Part shown: piece after piece, positions 53,931 through 64,000 of the stretch
Position numbering within the stretch: the first letter of the stretch is position 1
How the letters are laid out: each line of letters starts with the position of its first letter
The notes under the pieces: model-generated
What the model was told of the DNA's origin: nothing
What the model saw: the letters and a program-made list of their open reading frames with translations, nothing else
The model's database searches: none
Position numbers and translations under genes: made by a program
Assembly: GCF_003217095.1 (NCBI RefSeq)
Contig: NZ_QJSR01000004.1
Location: 124,001 to 188,000 of the forward strand
DNA length: 64,000 nucleotides
Direction: 5' to 3'
Origin: Rhizobium sp. PP-CC-3A-592
GTDB lineage: Bacteria > Pseudomonadota > Alphaproteobacteria > Rhizobiales > Rhizobiaceae

Positions 53931-54614
53931 ATGAAGACCGAACGGCCCGTAGACACCAACGTCACGCCGACCCCCGCCGAGCGTCACCATCCGGGCCTCA
54001 AGCTCGCGCTGGAACTCGGGCCCCTGCTGATCTTCTTCTTCGCCAATCTGCGCGGACCCTGGCTCGCCGAGACCTTTCCGGTTCTGACAGAACTCGGCGG
54101 CCCGCTGTTCATCGCCACCGGCCTCTTCATGGCGGCAACGGTGATTTCGTTGCTCGTGTCGAAGCTCGTGCTTGGCCACCTCCCCGTCATGCCCTTCGTG
54201 TCGGGCATCGTCGTCTTGGTGTTCGGCTCGCTGTCGATCTGGCTGCAGAACGACACCTTCATCAAGATGAAGCCGACCATCGTCAACACGCTCTTCGGTG
54301 CGGTGCTTCTCGGCGGCTTGTTCTTCGGCAAGTCGCTGCTCGGCCACGTCTTCAACGCCGCCTTCCAGCTGGATGCGGCCGGCTGGCGCAAGCTGACGCT
54401 GCGCTGGGGCATCTTCTTCCTGTTTCTGGCATTCCTCAACGAAGCCGTCTGGCGCGGTGCCGCCATCTGGTATGCGCCCGACGCTCAGGCGGCCGACGAC
54501 TTCTGGGTGGCGTTCAAGGTCTGGGGCACCATGCCGATCACCATCCTCTTCACCATGGCGCAGATGCCGCTCATCCTGCGGCACTCCGTCGAAACCGCAT
54601 CCGATAAGATATGA
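53931..54614 (+). CDS. yciB: Inner membrane-spanning protein YciB (septation protein A)
   Basis: Inner-membrane protein of about five to six helices with roles in envelope and septum synthesis in enterics (YciB/IspZ). 227 residues. [38 protein letters not shown] and [19 protein letters not shown] are family hallmarks. A stop-start overlap (ATGA at 54611-54614) couples it to the DUF2585 gene. Confidence 0.94.
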   Translation: MKTERPVDTNVTPTPAERHHPGLKLALELGPLLIFFFANLRGPWLAETFPVLTELGGPLFIATGLFMAATVISLLVSKLVLGHLPVMPFVSGIVVLVFGSLSIWLQNDTFIKMKPTIVNTLFGAVLLGGLFFGKSLLGHVFNAAFQLDAAGWRKLTLRWGIFFLFLAFLNEAVWRGAAIWYAPDAQAADDFWVAFKVWGTMPITILFTMAQMPLILRHSVETASDKI

Positions 54615-55207
54615 CGGCCGTTCCCCCACCTGTAGAAGCTCTACCCCGCAGCCGCACGCTGCTCTGGATCGGCGCCTGCCTCGCCGTGCTGGCGTTCCAG
54701 GTGGCGGTGGAACTCTTCATGGGCCGCACGCCGATCTGCACCTGCGGCGTCGTCAAGCTGTTCGAGCCCGTGGTCAACAGCCCCGGCAATTCCCAGCACC
54801 TCGCCGACTGGTACACGCCGTCCCACATTATCCACGGCTTCCTGTTCTACGCGCTGACCACCTGGCTCTTCCCGAGAAAGCCGCTCGCAGCCCGGCTGTT
54901 CGTCGCGACTGTCATCGAGGCCGGCTGGGAACTGCTCGAGAACTCGCCGATCATCATCGAACGCTATCGCTCCGCGACCGCGTCGCTGAACTATGTCGGC
55001 GACAGCGTGCTGAACTCGGCCATGGACACCGTCTTCATGGCGCTGGGCTTCCTGCTCGCCGCCCGCCTGCCTGTCGCCGTGACGATCGTCATCGCCATCG
55101 TCTTCGAACTCTTCACCGGCTGGCTGATCCGTGACAACCTGACCCTCAATGTGCTGATGCTCGTCTGGCCGATGGACGCGGTGAAGGCGTGGCAGGGCGC
55201 GCTTTAG
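54611..55207 (+). CDS. DUF2585 (UPF0314) membrane protein
   Basis: 198-residue membrane protein with about four helices and no known function. [35 protein letters not shown] and [16 protein letters not shown] are conserved in Rhizobiales members. The Cys-x-Cys and His residues facing one side suggest metal or haem contact, but this is inference. Coupled to yciB by ATGA overlap. A palindromic repeat lies just after the stop. Confidence 0.9.
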   Translation: MTAVPPPVEALPRSRTLLWIGACLAVLAFQVAVELFMGRTPICTCGVVKLFEPVVNSPGNSQHLADWYTPSHIIHGFLFYALTTWLFPRKPLAARLFVATVIEAGWELLENSPIIIERYRSATASLNYVGDSVLNSAMDTVFMALGFLLAARLPVAVTIVIAIVFELFTGWLIRDNLTLNVLMLVWPMDAVKAWQGAL

Positions 55208-55235
55208 AGCCCAGGTTTACGTGAAATCAAAGAGA

Positions 55236-55276
55236 TAGAGAGTTTTTGCGATTCGAAGAAAAGCAGAAACGCTCTA
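55236..55276. repeat. Dispersed rhizobial palindrome, partial copy
   Basis: TAGAGAGTTTTTGC (55236-55249) and GCAGAAACGCTCTA (55263-55276) are inverted repeats with two mismatches. On the minus strand it reads TAGAGCGTTTCTGC... GCAAAAACTCTCTA followed by TCTTTGATTTCACG, which matches, from memory, a repeat family common in rhizobial intergenic DNA. It sits between convergent genes, and its right arm contains the TAG stop codon of ccmG. It may serve as their terminator. Confidence 0.6.
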
Positions 55277-55870
55277 TGACCCGGCGGACGCCTTCTCGAT
55301 CGCCGGCATGAGACCTTCCCGCAGGCTGCGGTCATCGAAGGGGCCGACGCGCTTGTAGAGGATCGTGCCGTCGGGTGCGACAAGGTAGGATTCCGGGATG
55401 CCGTAGACGCCCCAGTCGATCGCCGCACGGCCGCGGGGATCGACGCCGATGGCGGAGAAGGGATTGCCGAGTTCGCCGAGGAAACGCAGCGCGTTATCCG
55501 TCTGGTCCTTGTAGTTGATGCCGACGACCTGCAGGCGCGGGTCCTTCGCCAAAGCGAGGATGACCGGGTTTTCCGCGCGGCAGGGCACGCACCAGGACGC
55601 CCAGACATTGACGAGCGTCAGCTTGCCCTTCACCGCACCATCCGTCAGCGCGGGCATGGGCGCATCCCTGAGCGTCGCGCCTTCGAGCGCCGGCAGAGCG
55701 AGAGAGGGCGCCTTCGTGCCGATGAGCGCGGACGGGATCTCGCTGATATCGCGACCGGAATCGAGCTGGCTCCAGAACACGGCGGCAAGGCAGGCAAAGA
55801 CCGTCAGCGGCAGCAGCGCCAGCGCCAGGCGGCCCTTCGTCGTCGCACGGCTTTCCGGCAGGTCGCTCAT
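55274..55870 (-). CDS. ccmG: Thiol:disulfide interchange protein CcmG/DsbE
   Basis: Membrane-anchored periplasmic thioredoxin that keeps apocytochrome c and CcmH reduced during haem attachment. 198 residues: N-terminal anchor at about 12-32 (LALALLPLTVFACLAAVF), then the thioredoxin fold with active site WASWCVPCRAENP and cis-Pro region YGIPESYLV. The start overlaps the ccmD stop by ATGA. The stop TAG lies within a palindromic repeat. Confidence 0.95.
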   Translation of the reverse strand: MSDLPESRATTKGRLALALLPLTVFACLAAVFWSQLDSGRDISEIPSALIGTKAPSLALPALEGATLRDAPMPALTDGAVKGKLTLVNVWASWCVPCRAENPVILALAKDPRLQVVGINYKDQTDNALRFLGELGNPFSAIGVDPRGRAAIDWGVYGIPESYLVAPDGTILYKRVGPFDDRSLREGLMPAIEKASAGS

Positions 55871-56034
55871 GGCGTGCCTCCGCCGGCCGAGCGGCGACGG
55901 ATGCCCGCATCCTCCAGCACTTGCAATTCGCGGCGCCGGGCGCGTGCATCGAGAACCACCCAGCTGATAAGGCTCGCGACAACGAAGACCGCGGCACCAT
56001 AGCTGGCGGCGACATAACCGAGATGCGCGCTCAT
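55867..56034 (-). CDS. ccmD: Haem exporter protein CcmD
   Basis: Small membrane protein (55 residues) that helps release holo-CcmE from the CcmABC complex. The sequence MSAHLGYVAASYGAAVFVV has the CcmD opening (H-x-x-Y-V-x-x-S-Y), one helix, then a basic tail RARRRELQVLEDAGIRRR. Its start overlaps the ccmC stop and its stop overlaps the ccmG start, both as ATGA. It is short and easily missed; the position in the operon confirms it. Confidence 0.92.
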   Translation of the reverse strand: MSAHLGYVAASYGAAVFVVASLISWVVLDARARRRELQVLEDAGIRRRSAGGGTP

Positions 56035-56789
56035 GCCGACGCCGCTCCGCGCGCGGCCTGCCGGCGCATGGCCGCAATGCGCCGCCGCCAGATTTCCGTG
56101 CGCATGGCTGCCAGATGCAGCGTGAAGAACAGGCAGGTAAAGGCGAGCGCCATCACCAGCAGCGGGCGCAGGAACTCAGGATCGATGGCCGAGCCGCCGA
56201 GGCGCAGGACGCTTGCCGGCTGGTGCAGCGTGTTCCACCAGTCAACGGAGAACTTGATGATCGGGATGTTGACGAAGCCGACCAGGATCAGCACGGCCGA
56301 AACCTTCGCCGCCCGCCCGGCATCGTCCATGGCGCGGTTGAGCGCGATCAGGCCGAGATACATCAGGAACAGGATGAAGACGGAGGTCAGCCGGGCATCC
56401 CACACCCACCATGTCCCCCACATCGGCTTGCCCCAGAGCGAGCCGGTGACGAGCGCCAGCGCCGTGAAGCCCGCCCCGATGGGGGCCGCACATTTCGCCG
56501 CGACGTCGGCCAGCGGATGGCGCCAGACGAGCGTGCCGAGCGCAGACGCCGCCATGACCGTATAGCCCATCATCGACAGCCAGGCGGCGGGCACATGGAT
56601 ATACATGATCCGCACCGTCTCGCCCTGCTGGTAGTCGGCCGCGGTGGAAAAACAGAGTGTCAGGCCGACGGCAAAGAGCAGCGCCGTCAGACTGGCCAGC
56701 CATGGCAGCAGGCGCCCGGCCAGCGCGACGAAGCGCGTCGGATTGGCAAGGTCGGTAAAGCTGCGAATGGCAAGGCTTCTCTCACGCAT
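56031..56789 (-). CDS. ccmC: Haem exporter protein CcmC
   Basis: Inner-membrane haem handling protein that loads haem onto CcmE. 252 residues, six helices. The tryptophan-rich periplasmic loop is WGTWWVWDARLTS, flanked by conserved His in YIHVPAAW and by IIKFSVDWWNTLHQ. Stop overlaps ccmD. 70 bases from ccmB. Confidence 0.96.
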   Translation of the reverse strand: MRERSLAIRSFTDLANPTRFVALAGRLLPWLASLTALLFAVGLTLCFSTAADYQQGETVRIMYIHVPAAWLSMMGYTVMAASALGTLVWRHPLADVAAKCAAPIGAGFTALALVTGSLWGKPMWGTWWVWDARLTSVFILFLMYLGLIALNRAMDDAGRAAKVSAVLILVGFVNIPIIKFSVDWWNTLHQPASVLRLGGSAIDPEFLRPLLVMALAFTCLFFTLHLAAMRTEIWRRRIAAMRRQAARGAASA

Positions 56790-56859
56790 ACGACCTCTCT
56801 ACCAAGTTCGCGAGACCTCTTCAATGAACGTCGCGGCCGAGCATATGGTCACCTTTGCG

Positions 56860-57519
56860 TCATTCCGACGAGGCTCGGAGCGCCACCGCGGCCGCCGCCG
56901 GGCCGATGACGGCGAAGAACAGGGTGATGGCCGTGAGGATCATGAACGGCGGCAGGAAAGGCGCGGGATCCTCGACGGCTGCATAGGCCGCGCTGACGCC
57001 GAAGATGAGCACAGGAATGACGAGCGGCAGCACGAGGATCGACACCAGAAGCCCCCCGCGCGGCAGTGCCACCGCGACCGCCGCCCCCATCGCACCGATC
57101 AGCGTGATCGCCGGCGTTCCCGCAAGGAGCGTCAGCATGGTGGCAAAGATCGCGGTCGGCTCCATGTTGAGGAAGAGGCCGAGCAGCGGGGACACGAGCA
57201 CGAGCGGCAGGCCGGAGGCCGTCCAGTGGGCAAGGCACTTGACGAAGACGGTGAGCACCAGCGGCGTCTCCTGCATCAGCATCATATCCAGAGCGCCATC
57301 CTCGCGCTCGGCCTGAAACAGGCGGTCGAGCCCCAGCAGCGAGGCGAGCAGCGCGCCGATCCACAGCATCGCCGGCCCCACCTGTGCCAAAAGCTTCAGG
57401 TCCGGCCCGAGCCCGAAGGGCACGACCGCGACGACGGCCATGAAGAACAGGATGCCCGTCAGCGCACCGCCGCCCGCACGCGTCGCAAGCTTCAGGTCGC
57501 GCAGGTAGAGCGCCATCAT
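56860..57519 (-). CDS. ccmB: Haem exporter permease CcmB
   Basis: Membrane subunit of the CcmAB ABC complex in cytochrome c maturation. 219 residues with six helices. LGLDRLFQAEREDGALDMML is the CcmB cytoplasmic-loop hallmark. I start at MMALYLRDLKLA (57519), preceded by AGG at 8 bases; a GTG at 57528 is an alternative. 49 bases from ccmA. Confidence 0.94.
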   Translation of the reverse strand: MMALYLRDLKLATRAGGGALTGILFFMAVVAVVPFGLGPDLKLLAQVGPAMLWIGALLASLLGLDRLFQAEREDGALDMMLMQETPLVLTVFVKCLAHWTASGLPLVLVSPLLGLFLNMEPTAIFATMLTLLAGTPAITLIGAMGAAVAVALPRGGLLVSILVLPLVIPVLIFGVSAAYAAVEDPAPFLPPFMILTAITLFFAVIGPAAAAVALRASSE

Positions 57520-57568
57520 GGCCCACACCTGGGAACGGATATGGGAAAGAAAAAGCTGCGACCGAGCC

Positions 57569-58201
57569 TCATGCCGTCACCGCAAAGCCGGACATGGTCA
57601 GCATCTGCGCACCGGGAACATCGAGAGCCTGGTGCGTGGCGGCGATGACGATGCCGCCGGTGGCGCGATGTCCTGCGATCAATGCCTCCACCATCCGCTC
57701 GCTCGCCGTATCGAGCGCTGCCGTCGGCTCGTCCATGAGCCAGACGGGACGGTGCGCGACCAGAAGCCGGGCGAGCGCCGCGCGGCGCTGCTGCCCGGCA
57801 GAGAGATAGCCGAACGGCAAATGACCGAGACCGCCGAGACCGACTACCTCCAGCGCATCATCCGCATCTTTTGCCGGATCGCCCGCCTGCCCGCTAAACC
57901 GCGCCCAGAACACGAGATTTTCCGCAACCGTCAGGTCACGCTTCATTGCATTGCGATGTCCGAGATAATGAAGTGATTCGCGCACCGGTGCCGTGGGGTC
58001 GGTAGCCCCTTCGAGCAGGATCGTGCCGCTGTCGGCCGGATAAAGACCGGCGAGCGTTCGCAGAAAAGTGGACTTTCCGGTGCCGTTTCGACCGGTCACG
58101 AGCAGGGCGCCGCCGGCATCGAGAACGAGGCAAAACTCCCGGAAGATCGGGTCTTCGCCGCGGCTGGCGCCCAGCCCGTCCACGCGCAGGCGAATTGGCA
58201 T
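57569..58201 (-). CDS. ccmA: Haem exporter ATP-binding protein CcmA
   Basis: ATPase of CcmAB. 210 residues with Walker [10 protein letters not shown], the CcmA-type signature [15 protein letters not shown] (SAGQ in place of SGGQ), Walker [13 protein letters not shown] and a switch His in IAATHQ. First gene of ccmABCDG on the minus strand, divergent from acnA with about 260 bases between. Confidence 0.95.
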   Translation of the reverse strand: MPIRLRVDGLGASRGEDPIFREFCLVLDAGGALLVTGRNGTGKSTFLRTLAGLYPADSGTILLEGATDPTAPVRESLHYLGHRNAMKRDLTVAENLVFWARFSGQAGDPAKDADDALEVVGLGGLGHLPFGYLSAGQQRRAALARLLVAHRPVWLMDEPTAALDTASERMVEALIAGHRATGGIVIAATHQALDVPGAQMLTMSGFAVTA

Positions 58202-58462
58202 TCATCGTCCTTTTACGACGTTGGTCGCATTGAAAAAAATTGTCTCGAATTGACGGCGTTCGATCTGGCACGTTTTGGCGAAATTATCTATAACGCGCCC
58301 AACACGCCAGCGGTCGGCGTGAATTTCATCCTAGCGCCGAACATGGAAGATTTTCCACGTGCGGACAGCGGAAATGACCGTACCCGCATCCCAATCTGCG
58401 CCTTCAGGCGCTCGGGCGTTCGCACGTCAGTTTATGGCGATCAGACGGAACGGGGTATCTCA

Positions 58463-61153
<2,691 letters not shown>

Positions 61154-61174
61154 GGCGCCACGACCTGAAAAACG

Positions 61175-61203
61175 CGAAGGCCGGAACCCCGTTCCGGCCT
61201 TCG
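61175..61203 (+). terminator. Hairpin after acnA
   Basis: CGAAGGCCGGAAC-CCC-GTTCCGGCCTTCG, a 13-bp perfect stem 21 bases past the acnA stop. There is no T run, so termination may be Rho-aided or the hairpin may stabilise the mRNA 3' end. Confidence 0.55.
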
Positions 61204-61345
61204 GCATGTCCGGCGTGCCTCCGTCGCCTTCGCCGAAATTTCACTCCAACGTGACTTTGTGTTGAGGACGCTGCGGCGTATGAAAGAGCGGTTTCCGGCT
61301 GCCGCAATCCTGCCCGAATTGGAATCTGCCCGAAGTGGACCCTGC

Positions 61346-62155
61346 ATGCCCGCCTCCAAGACCTCTCGCCTGAGCCTGATCGGCAGTCTCTTCCTGCTGG
61401 CAGCCCTTCCGGCCGCAGCAGAGGAAGCGACACGGGAAGCAGTGCCACAGACGACGCAGGTGAAGACCGCGGACAGCGGGCTGGAGGTAAAGCAGCCGAA
61501 GGGCGTCGTGGAACTGTTCACGAGCCAGGGCTGCGCCTCCTGCCCTCCTGCCGACGCCGCGCTGAAGCACCTGATCGACGACGGCTCCATCGTCGCCCTC
61601 TCCTATCACGTGGATTATTGGAATTACCTCGGCTGGGCAGACACGCTCGCCTCGAAAGAGAACACCGCCCGCCAATATGCCTATGCCAAGATGTTCGGCC
61701 GAAACGGCGTCTACACGCCTCAGGCCGTGCTGAACGGCCGCGATCAGGTCAACGGTGCCAATCTCTCGGGCATCAAGGGACGTCTGATCGCGCTCAGCGG
61801 CGCCGACGCGGGCATGAAGGTGCCGATTTCGGCGGAGCGCAAGGACGACGAGATCGACATCACGATTGGCGAAGGCGACGGTAAGGCCAATGTCGTCATC
61901 GTCTACTTCAACCGCCAGAAGGTGGTGGACGTGGAGAAGGGCGAGAACAGCGGCAAGAAGATGTCGTACTGGCACGCCGTGCGCGACATCCAGACGATCG
62001 GCATGTGGGACGGGAAGCCCGCCCGCTTCGTGCTGCCCGCCTCTGTTCTCGACCAAGAAAAGGACAGCGGCTGCGCGATCCTGCTGCAGCAGATGAAGGA
62101 CGCGGAAACCCCCGGCGCCATCGTCGGGGCGGCAACGCTGATGGCAGCGCAATAG
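61346..62155 (+). CDS. DUF1223 exported thioredoxin-like protein
   Basis: 269 residues with a signal peptide (SRLSLIGSLFLLAALPAAAEE, cleavage near residue 25, given here only as landmarks LSLIGS to AAAEE). The mature protein opens VVELFTSQGCASCPPADAAL, a CxxC in a thioredoxin-like fold that defines DUF1223, then ALSYHVDYWNYLGWADT. The family is periplasmic and uncharacterised, probably redox-active. The ATG at 61346 is chosen for the signal peptide; the frame is open upstream to 61259. Confidence 0.88.
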   Translation: MPASKTSRLSLIGSLFLLAALPAAAEEATREAVPQTTQVKTADSGLEVKQPKGVVELFTSQGCASCPPADAALKHLIDDGSIVALSYHVDYWNYLGWADTLASKENTARQYAYAKMFGRNGVYTPQAVLNGRDQVNGANLSGIKGRLIALSGADAGMKVPISAERKDDEIDITIGEGDGKANVVIVYFNRQKVVDVEKGENSGKKMSYWHAVRDIQTIGMWDGKPARFVLPASVLDQEKDSGCAILLQQMKDAETPGAIVGAATLMAAQ

Positions 62156-62584
62156 GCTTGCCGCGAGACGCCAGAGAATTGCCCGGTCCGGCATATCGAG
62201 GGCTGGGGGCTGAGGGTTTCGATATCACCGGACCGGGCGGTCAGGGTGGCACCGGCCTGAGGCCGATCCCGGTATGACCATCCATGCTCTCGCGCGACCG
62301 GAGGTCGGACAAGGCGAGTTGCACGGAGACCCCGAGCCGGCGAACAAGAGACGCTGATCGACCGGCCAGGCGGCGCGCGGAACTCCGGAGAACCGAAGCA
62401 GCGGCGACGGGGCGGAGTTAACCGTTGAAATCGGGCACCGGTTTGACCGCAATGCGGCAGTGCAAAAAAAGCTGTCGCTACAGCAATACCCGTCTGTCCG
62501 TGCGCGCGTACCATTCAAGCTTGATTTTCAGCTGCACTCAGGCACACTGTTACCGTCCTGTCATAACAAAAGGCCGGAATGTGC
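62156..62584. other. Gene-free stretch with a long hairpin
   Basis: About 430 bases with no supported gene on either strand. Its main feature is the inverted repeat at 62181-62238. Further right the sequence becomes AT-richer (62455-62575) towards the DUF2794 gene, where its promoter should lie. The rightward frame open around 62425-62634 is out of frame with the DUF2794 gene and has poor codon use. Confidence 0.5.
62181..62238. repeat. Long inverted repeat (19-20 bp arms)
   Basis: GCCCGGTCCGG-CATATCGA (62181-62199) pairs with TCGATATCA-CCGGACCGGGC (62219-62238). Only one small asymmetry interrupts the stem, and the 19-base loop is G-rich (GGGCTGGGGGCTGAGGG-like). It begins 25 bases past the DUF1223 stop. 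It has no U run. It may be an mRNA 3' stabiliser, a small RNA or a mobile palindromic repeat. Confidence 0.75.
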
Positions 62585-62980
62585 ATGACCGATCAGACGG
62601 ATTTGCAAGGTCGCCCAACACCCGCGGCTTCTGAAAGCGTGGTCGTCGATCTCAGCGACTATCGACATGCCAAGGACCCTCTTCCCGTGACGTTCCACCG
62701 CCGCGAGCTCGATCAGATTCTGTGGGTCTATGGCCGCATGGTCGGGGAAGGCGAGTGGCGCGACTACGCACTCGACCATATGCGCGACAAGGCGGTCTTC
62801 TCCGTCTTCAAGCGCTCGGGCGAACAGCCGCTCTACCGGGTGGAGAAGGTGCCGAAGCTTGCCGCCAAGCAGGGCGCCTATGCCGTGGTCAACACCCACG
62901 GCATGATCCTGAAGCGCGGGCACGAGTTGCCGCAGGTGCTCAAAGTCTTCGACAAGCTGCTGAAGGTTGTGAAGAGCTGA
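62585..62980 (+). CDS. DUF2794 family protein
   Basis: 131 residues, cytoplasmic, conserved across Rhizobiales and neighbours, function unknown. The core ITFHRRELDQIL-like segment (here VTFHRRELDQILWVYGRMV), GEWRDYALDHMRDKAVFSVF and YRVEKVPKLAAKQG define the family. Two ATGs compete (62579, 62585). I chose MTDQTDLQG at 62585, where the AAAGG site is better spaced. It appears monocistronic. Confidence 0.88.
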   Translation: MTDQTDLQGRPTPAASESVVVDLSDYRHAKDPLPVTFHRRELDQILWVYGRMVGEGEWRDYALDHMRDKAVFSVFKRSGEQPLYRVEKVPKLAAKQGAYAVVNTHGMILKRGHELPQVLKVFDKLLKVVKS

Positions 62981-63019
62981 GCTTGCAGACGGTGGCCTTC
63001 GACTCTGCGAAAAGCTGGA

Positions 63020-63577
63020 TCAGGCGCCGTAGAGCGTATCCGGATAAACGCCATCCGTCGGCACCGAGTCGAGGCCTTCGCCGAGCGCCAGCTGCATGAA
63101 CGTGGTATCGAGCCAGCGGCCGAACTTGAACCCGCTTCCCTTCACCGTGCCGCAATCCATGAAGCCCGTGGACCGGTGGACGGCGATCGAAGCGGGGTGA
63201 GCACCGCCAATGACGGCCACCATCTGGCGGAAGCCAAGATCCGTGCAGCGCGCGATCAGCTCCTTCAGAAGAGCCTTGCCAACACCGCGTCCACGCGCCT
63301 CGGGCGCGAGATAGATCGAATCCTCGACGAGAAACCGATAGGCGCTGCGTGTGCGGAAGGCCGAGGCATAGGCATAACCGATCACGACCCCGTCCGCGTC
63401 TTCCGCAACGATATAGGGATAGCTGTTGCCGGTGATCGTGGAGAAGCGCGTCGTCATCTCCGCCTCGTCGGGAATGGCGATCTCGTAGGTCGCGACGCCA
63501 TTGCGGACGGACTCGCTGTAGATGTCCGTAATGGCATTGATATCGGCAAGGGAGGCATCGCGCAAAGTGAAGGACAT
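63020..63577 (-). CDS. GNAT family N-acetyltransferase (phosphinothricin-acetyltransferase-like)
   Basis: 185 residues from MSFTLRDASLADI. The pattern AITDIYSESVRNGVATYEI, the acetyl-CoA loop EARGRGVGKALLKELI, and GGAHPASIAVHRSTGFMDCG, FKFGRWLDTTFMQL is that of the Pat/Bar/MddA group, which acetylates phosphinothricin, methionine sulfoximine or similar. The natural substrate is unclear. The frame is open to 63631, but the extra residues do not match the family. Confidence 0.9.
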   Translation of the reverse strand: MSFTLRDASLADINAITDIYSESVRNGVATYEIAIPDEAEMTTRFSTITGNSYPYIVAEDADGVVIGYAYASAFRTRSAYRFLVEDSIYLAPEARGRGVGKALLKELIARCTDLGFRQMVAVIGGAHPASIAVHRSTGFMDCGTVKGSGFKFGRWLDTTFMQLALGEGLDSVPTDGVYPDTLYGA

Positions 63578-63670
63578 GGCAGAATCTCGGCAGCAATCTT
63601 GGAAGACATCGGTGTCCCAAGTTCCTTCCACATTCCTCCAGCCCGATCAAGACGGTAGCGCCCGCACACG

Positions 63671-63695
63671 AAAAAAGGCGGCCAAAGCCGCCTTT
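63671..63695 (-). terminator. Rho-independent terminator of the BI-1 family gene
   Basis: On the minus strand AAAGGCGGC-TTTG-GCCGCCTTTTTT, about 30 bases past the BI-1 stop. Confidence 0.9.
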
Positions 63696-63726
63696 CCCAA
63701 TGATCAGGTCGAGACCTGCCCTATGC

Positions 63727-64000
63727 TTAGTTGCGGTTTCCGAGGAAGCGCAGCATGAAGAGGAACAGGTTGACGAAGTCGAGATAGAGCGTCAGTGCGC
63801 CCATGATCGCCTTGCGGCCGGCAGCCTCGAACCCATCACCTTCAAAGTACATTTCCTTGATGCGCTGCGTATCGTAGGCGGTGAGACCTGCGAAGATCAG
63901 CACGCCGATGACCGATATTGCGAACTGCAGGGCAGACGACGCAAAGAAGATGTTGACGATCGAGGCGATGATCAGTCCGAAGAGGCCCATGACCAGGAAC
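63727..64000 (-). CDS. Bax inhibitor-1/YccA family membrane protein, C-terminal part
   Basis: Only the last ~91 residues are in the window; the 5' part lies beyond the right edge. The visible part is FLVMGLFGLIIASIVNIFF, then ALQFAISVIGVLIFAGLTAYDTQ in which AYDTQ is the BI-1 hallmark (conserved Asp), then YLDFVNLFLFMLRFLGNRN at the C-terminus. Family members are seven-helix membrane proteins, some forming pH-sensitive calcium leak channels. The bacterial role is not settled. Confidence 0.92.
   Translation of the reverse strand, partial: FLVMGLFGLIIASIVNIFFASSALQFAISVIGVLIFAGLTAYDTQRIKEMYFEGDGFEAAGRKAIMGALTLYLDFVNLFLFMLRFLGNRN

Noticed and set aside
58250-58462. N-terminal extension of aconitase by 71 codons
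   Set aside because: The extension has no aconitase similarity and no ribosome site. The GTG at 58463 gives the standard N-terminus and length.

Overview
This 64 kb window reads as core chromosome of an alphaproteobacterium in the Rhizobiaceae (Rhizobium/Agrobacterium/Sinorhizobium-like). The evidence is the high GC content, a RpoH2-type sigma factor behind a GGAAC-N16-CGTT (EcfG/RpoE2-type) promoter, a SAM-II riboswitch in front of metA, an F1-only atpHAGDC operon, the ffh-aroQ-rpsP-rimM-trmD-rplS neighbourhood, DUF2585 and DUF2794 proteins, and dispersed rhizobial-style palindromes. I see no rRNA, CRISPR array, insertion sequence, prophage, integrase-linked island or plasmid replication gene. 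The only tyrosine recombinase is a housekeeping XerC.

Layout. 1-2.3 kb: nitrogen control (glnK-amtB behind a sigma-54 site). 2.4-7.3 kb: acyl-CoA thioesterase, a UbiH-type hydroxylase, and a minus-strand group of Trm112, a Lon-substrate-binding-domain protein, a CnoX-like thioredoxin and a ProXp-type editing protein. 7.5-10.1 kb: tRNA-Gly(GCC), galM, and metA with its SAM-II riboswitch. 10.1-16.4 kb: ABC-F protein Uup and thiamine pyrophosphokinase on the minus strand, next to the TPP-riboswitch-controlled thiBPQ thiamine importer. 16.6-24 kb: M48 lipoprotein protease, rpoH2, an acetyltransferase, ppa, a divergent Lrp/saccharopine-dehydrogenase-like pair, and manC. 24.2-29.9 kb: F1 ATP synthase. 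29.9-35.5 kb: priA, an acyltransferase, xerC and a TraB/GumN protein. 35.5-41.9 kb: leuC with an unusual leader, a CASTOR/POLLUX-like channel, a polar amino acid ABC importer lacking its ATPase, and a SnoaL-like secreted protein. 41.9-47.7 kb: the translation/SRP cluster rplS, trmD, rimM, rpsP, chorismate mutase and ffh. 48-55.2 kb: metallo-hydrolase/agmatinase pair, dapF-mtaB-ftsY, and yciB-DUF2585. 55.3-58.2 kb: cytochrome c maturation ccmABCDG. 58.4-64 kb: acnA, DUF1223, DUF2794, an acetyltransferase and the end of a BI-1 family gene.

Several genes make functional sense together. Thiamine import and pyrophosphorylation lie side by side, with a sensor for the product. The ccm genes are chained by start/stop overlaps, including a 55-residue ccmD. 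Both SRP GTPases (ffh and ftsY) are present, though in separate units.

I found no clearly new multi-gene system. The observations most worth following are a near-leaderless 38-codon ORF followed by a terminator ahead of leuC (possible attenuator), heptamer repeats forming a large hairpin between atpD and atpC, a bacterial homologue of the plant symbiosis channels CASTOR/POLLUX, and a long hairpin in a gene-free stretch near 62.2 kb.
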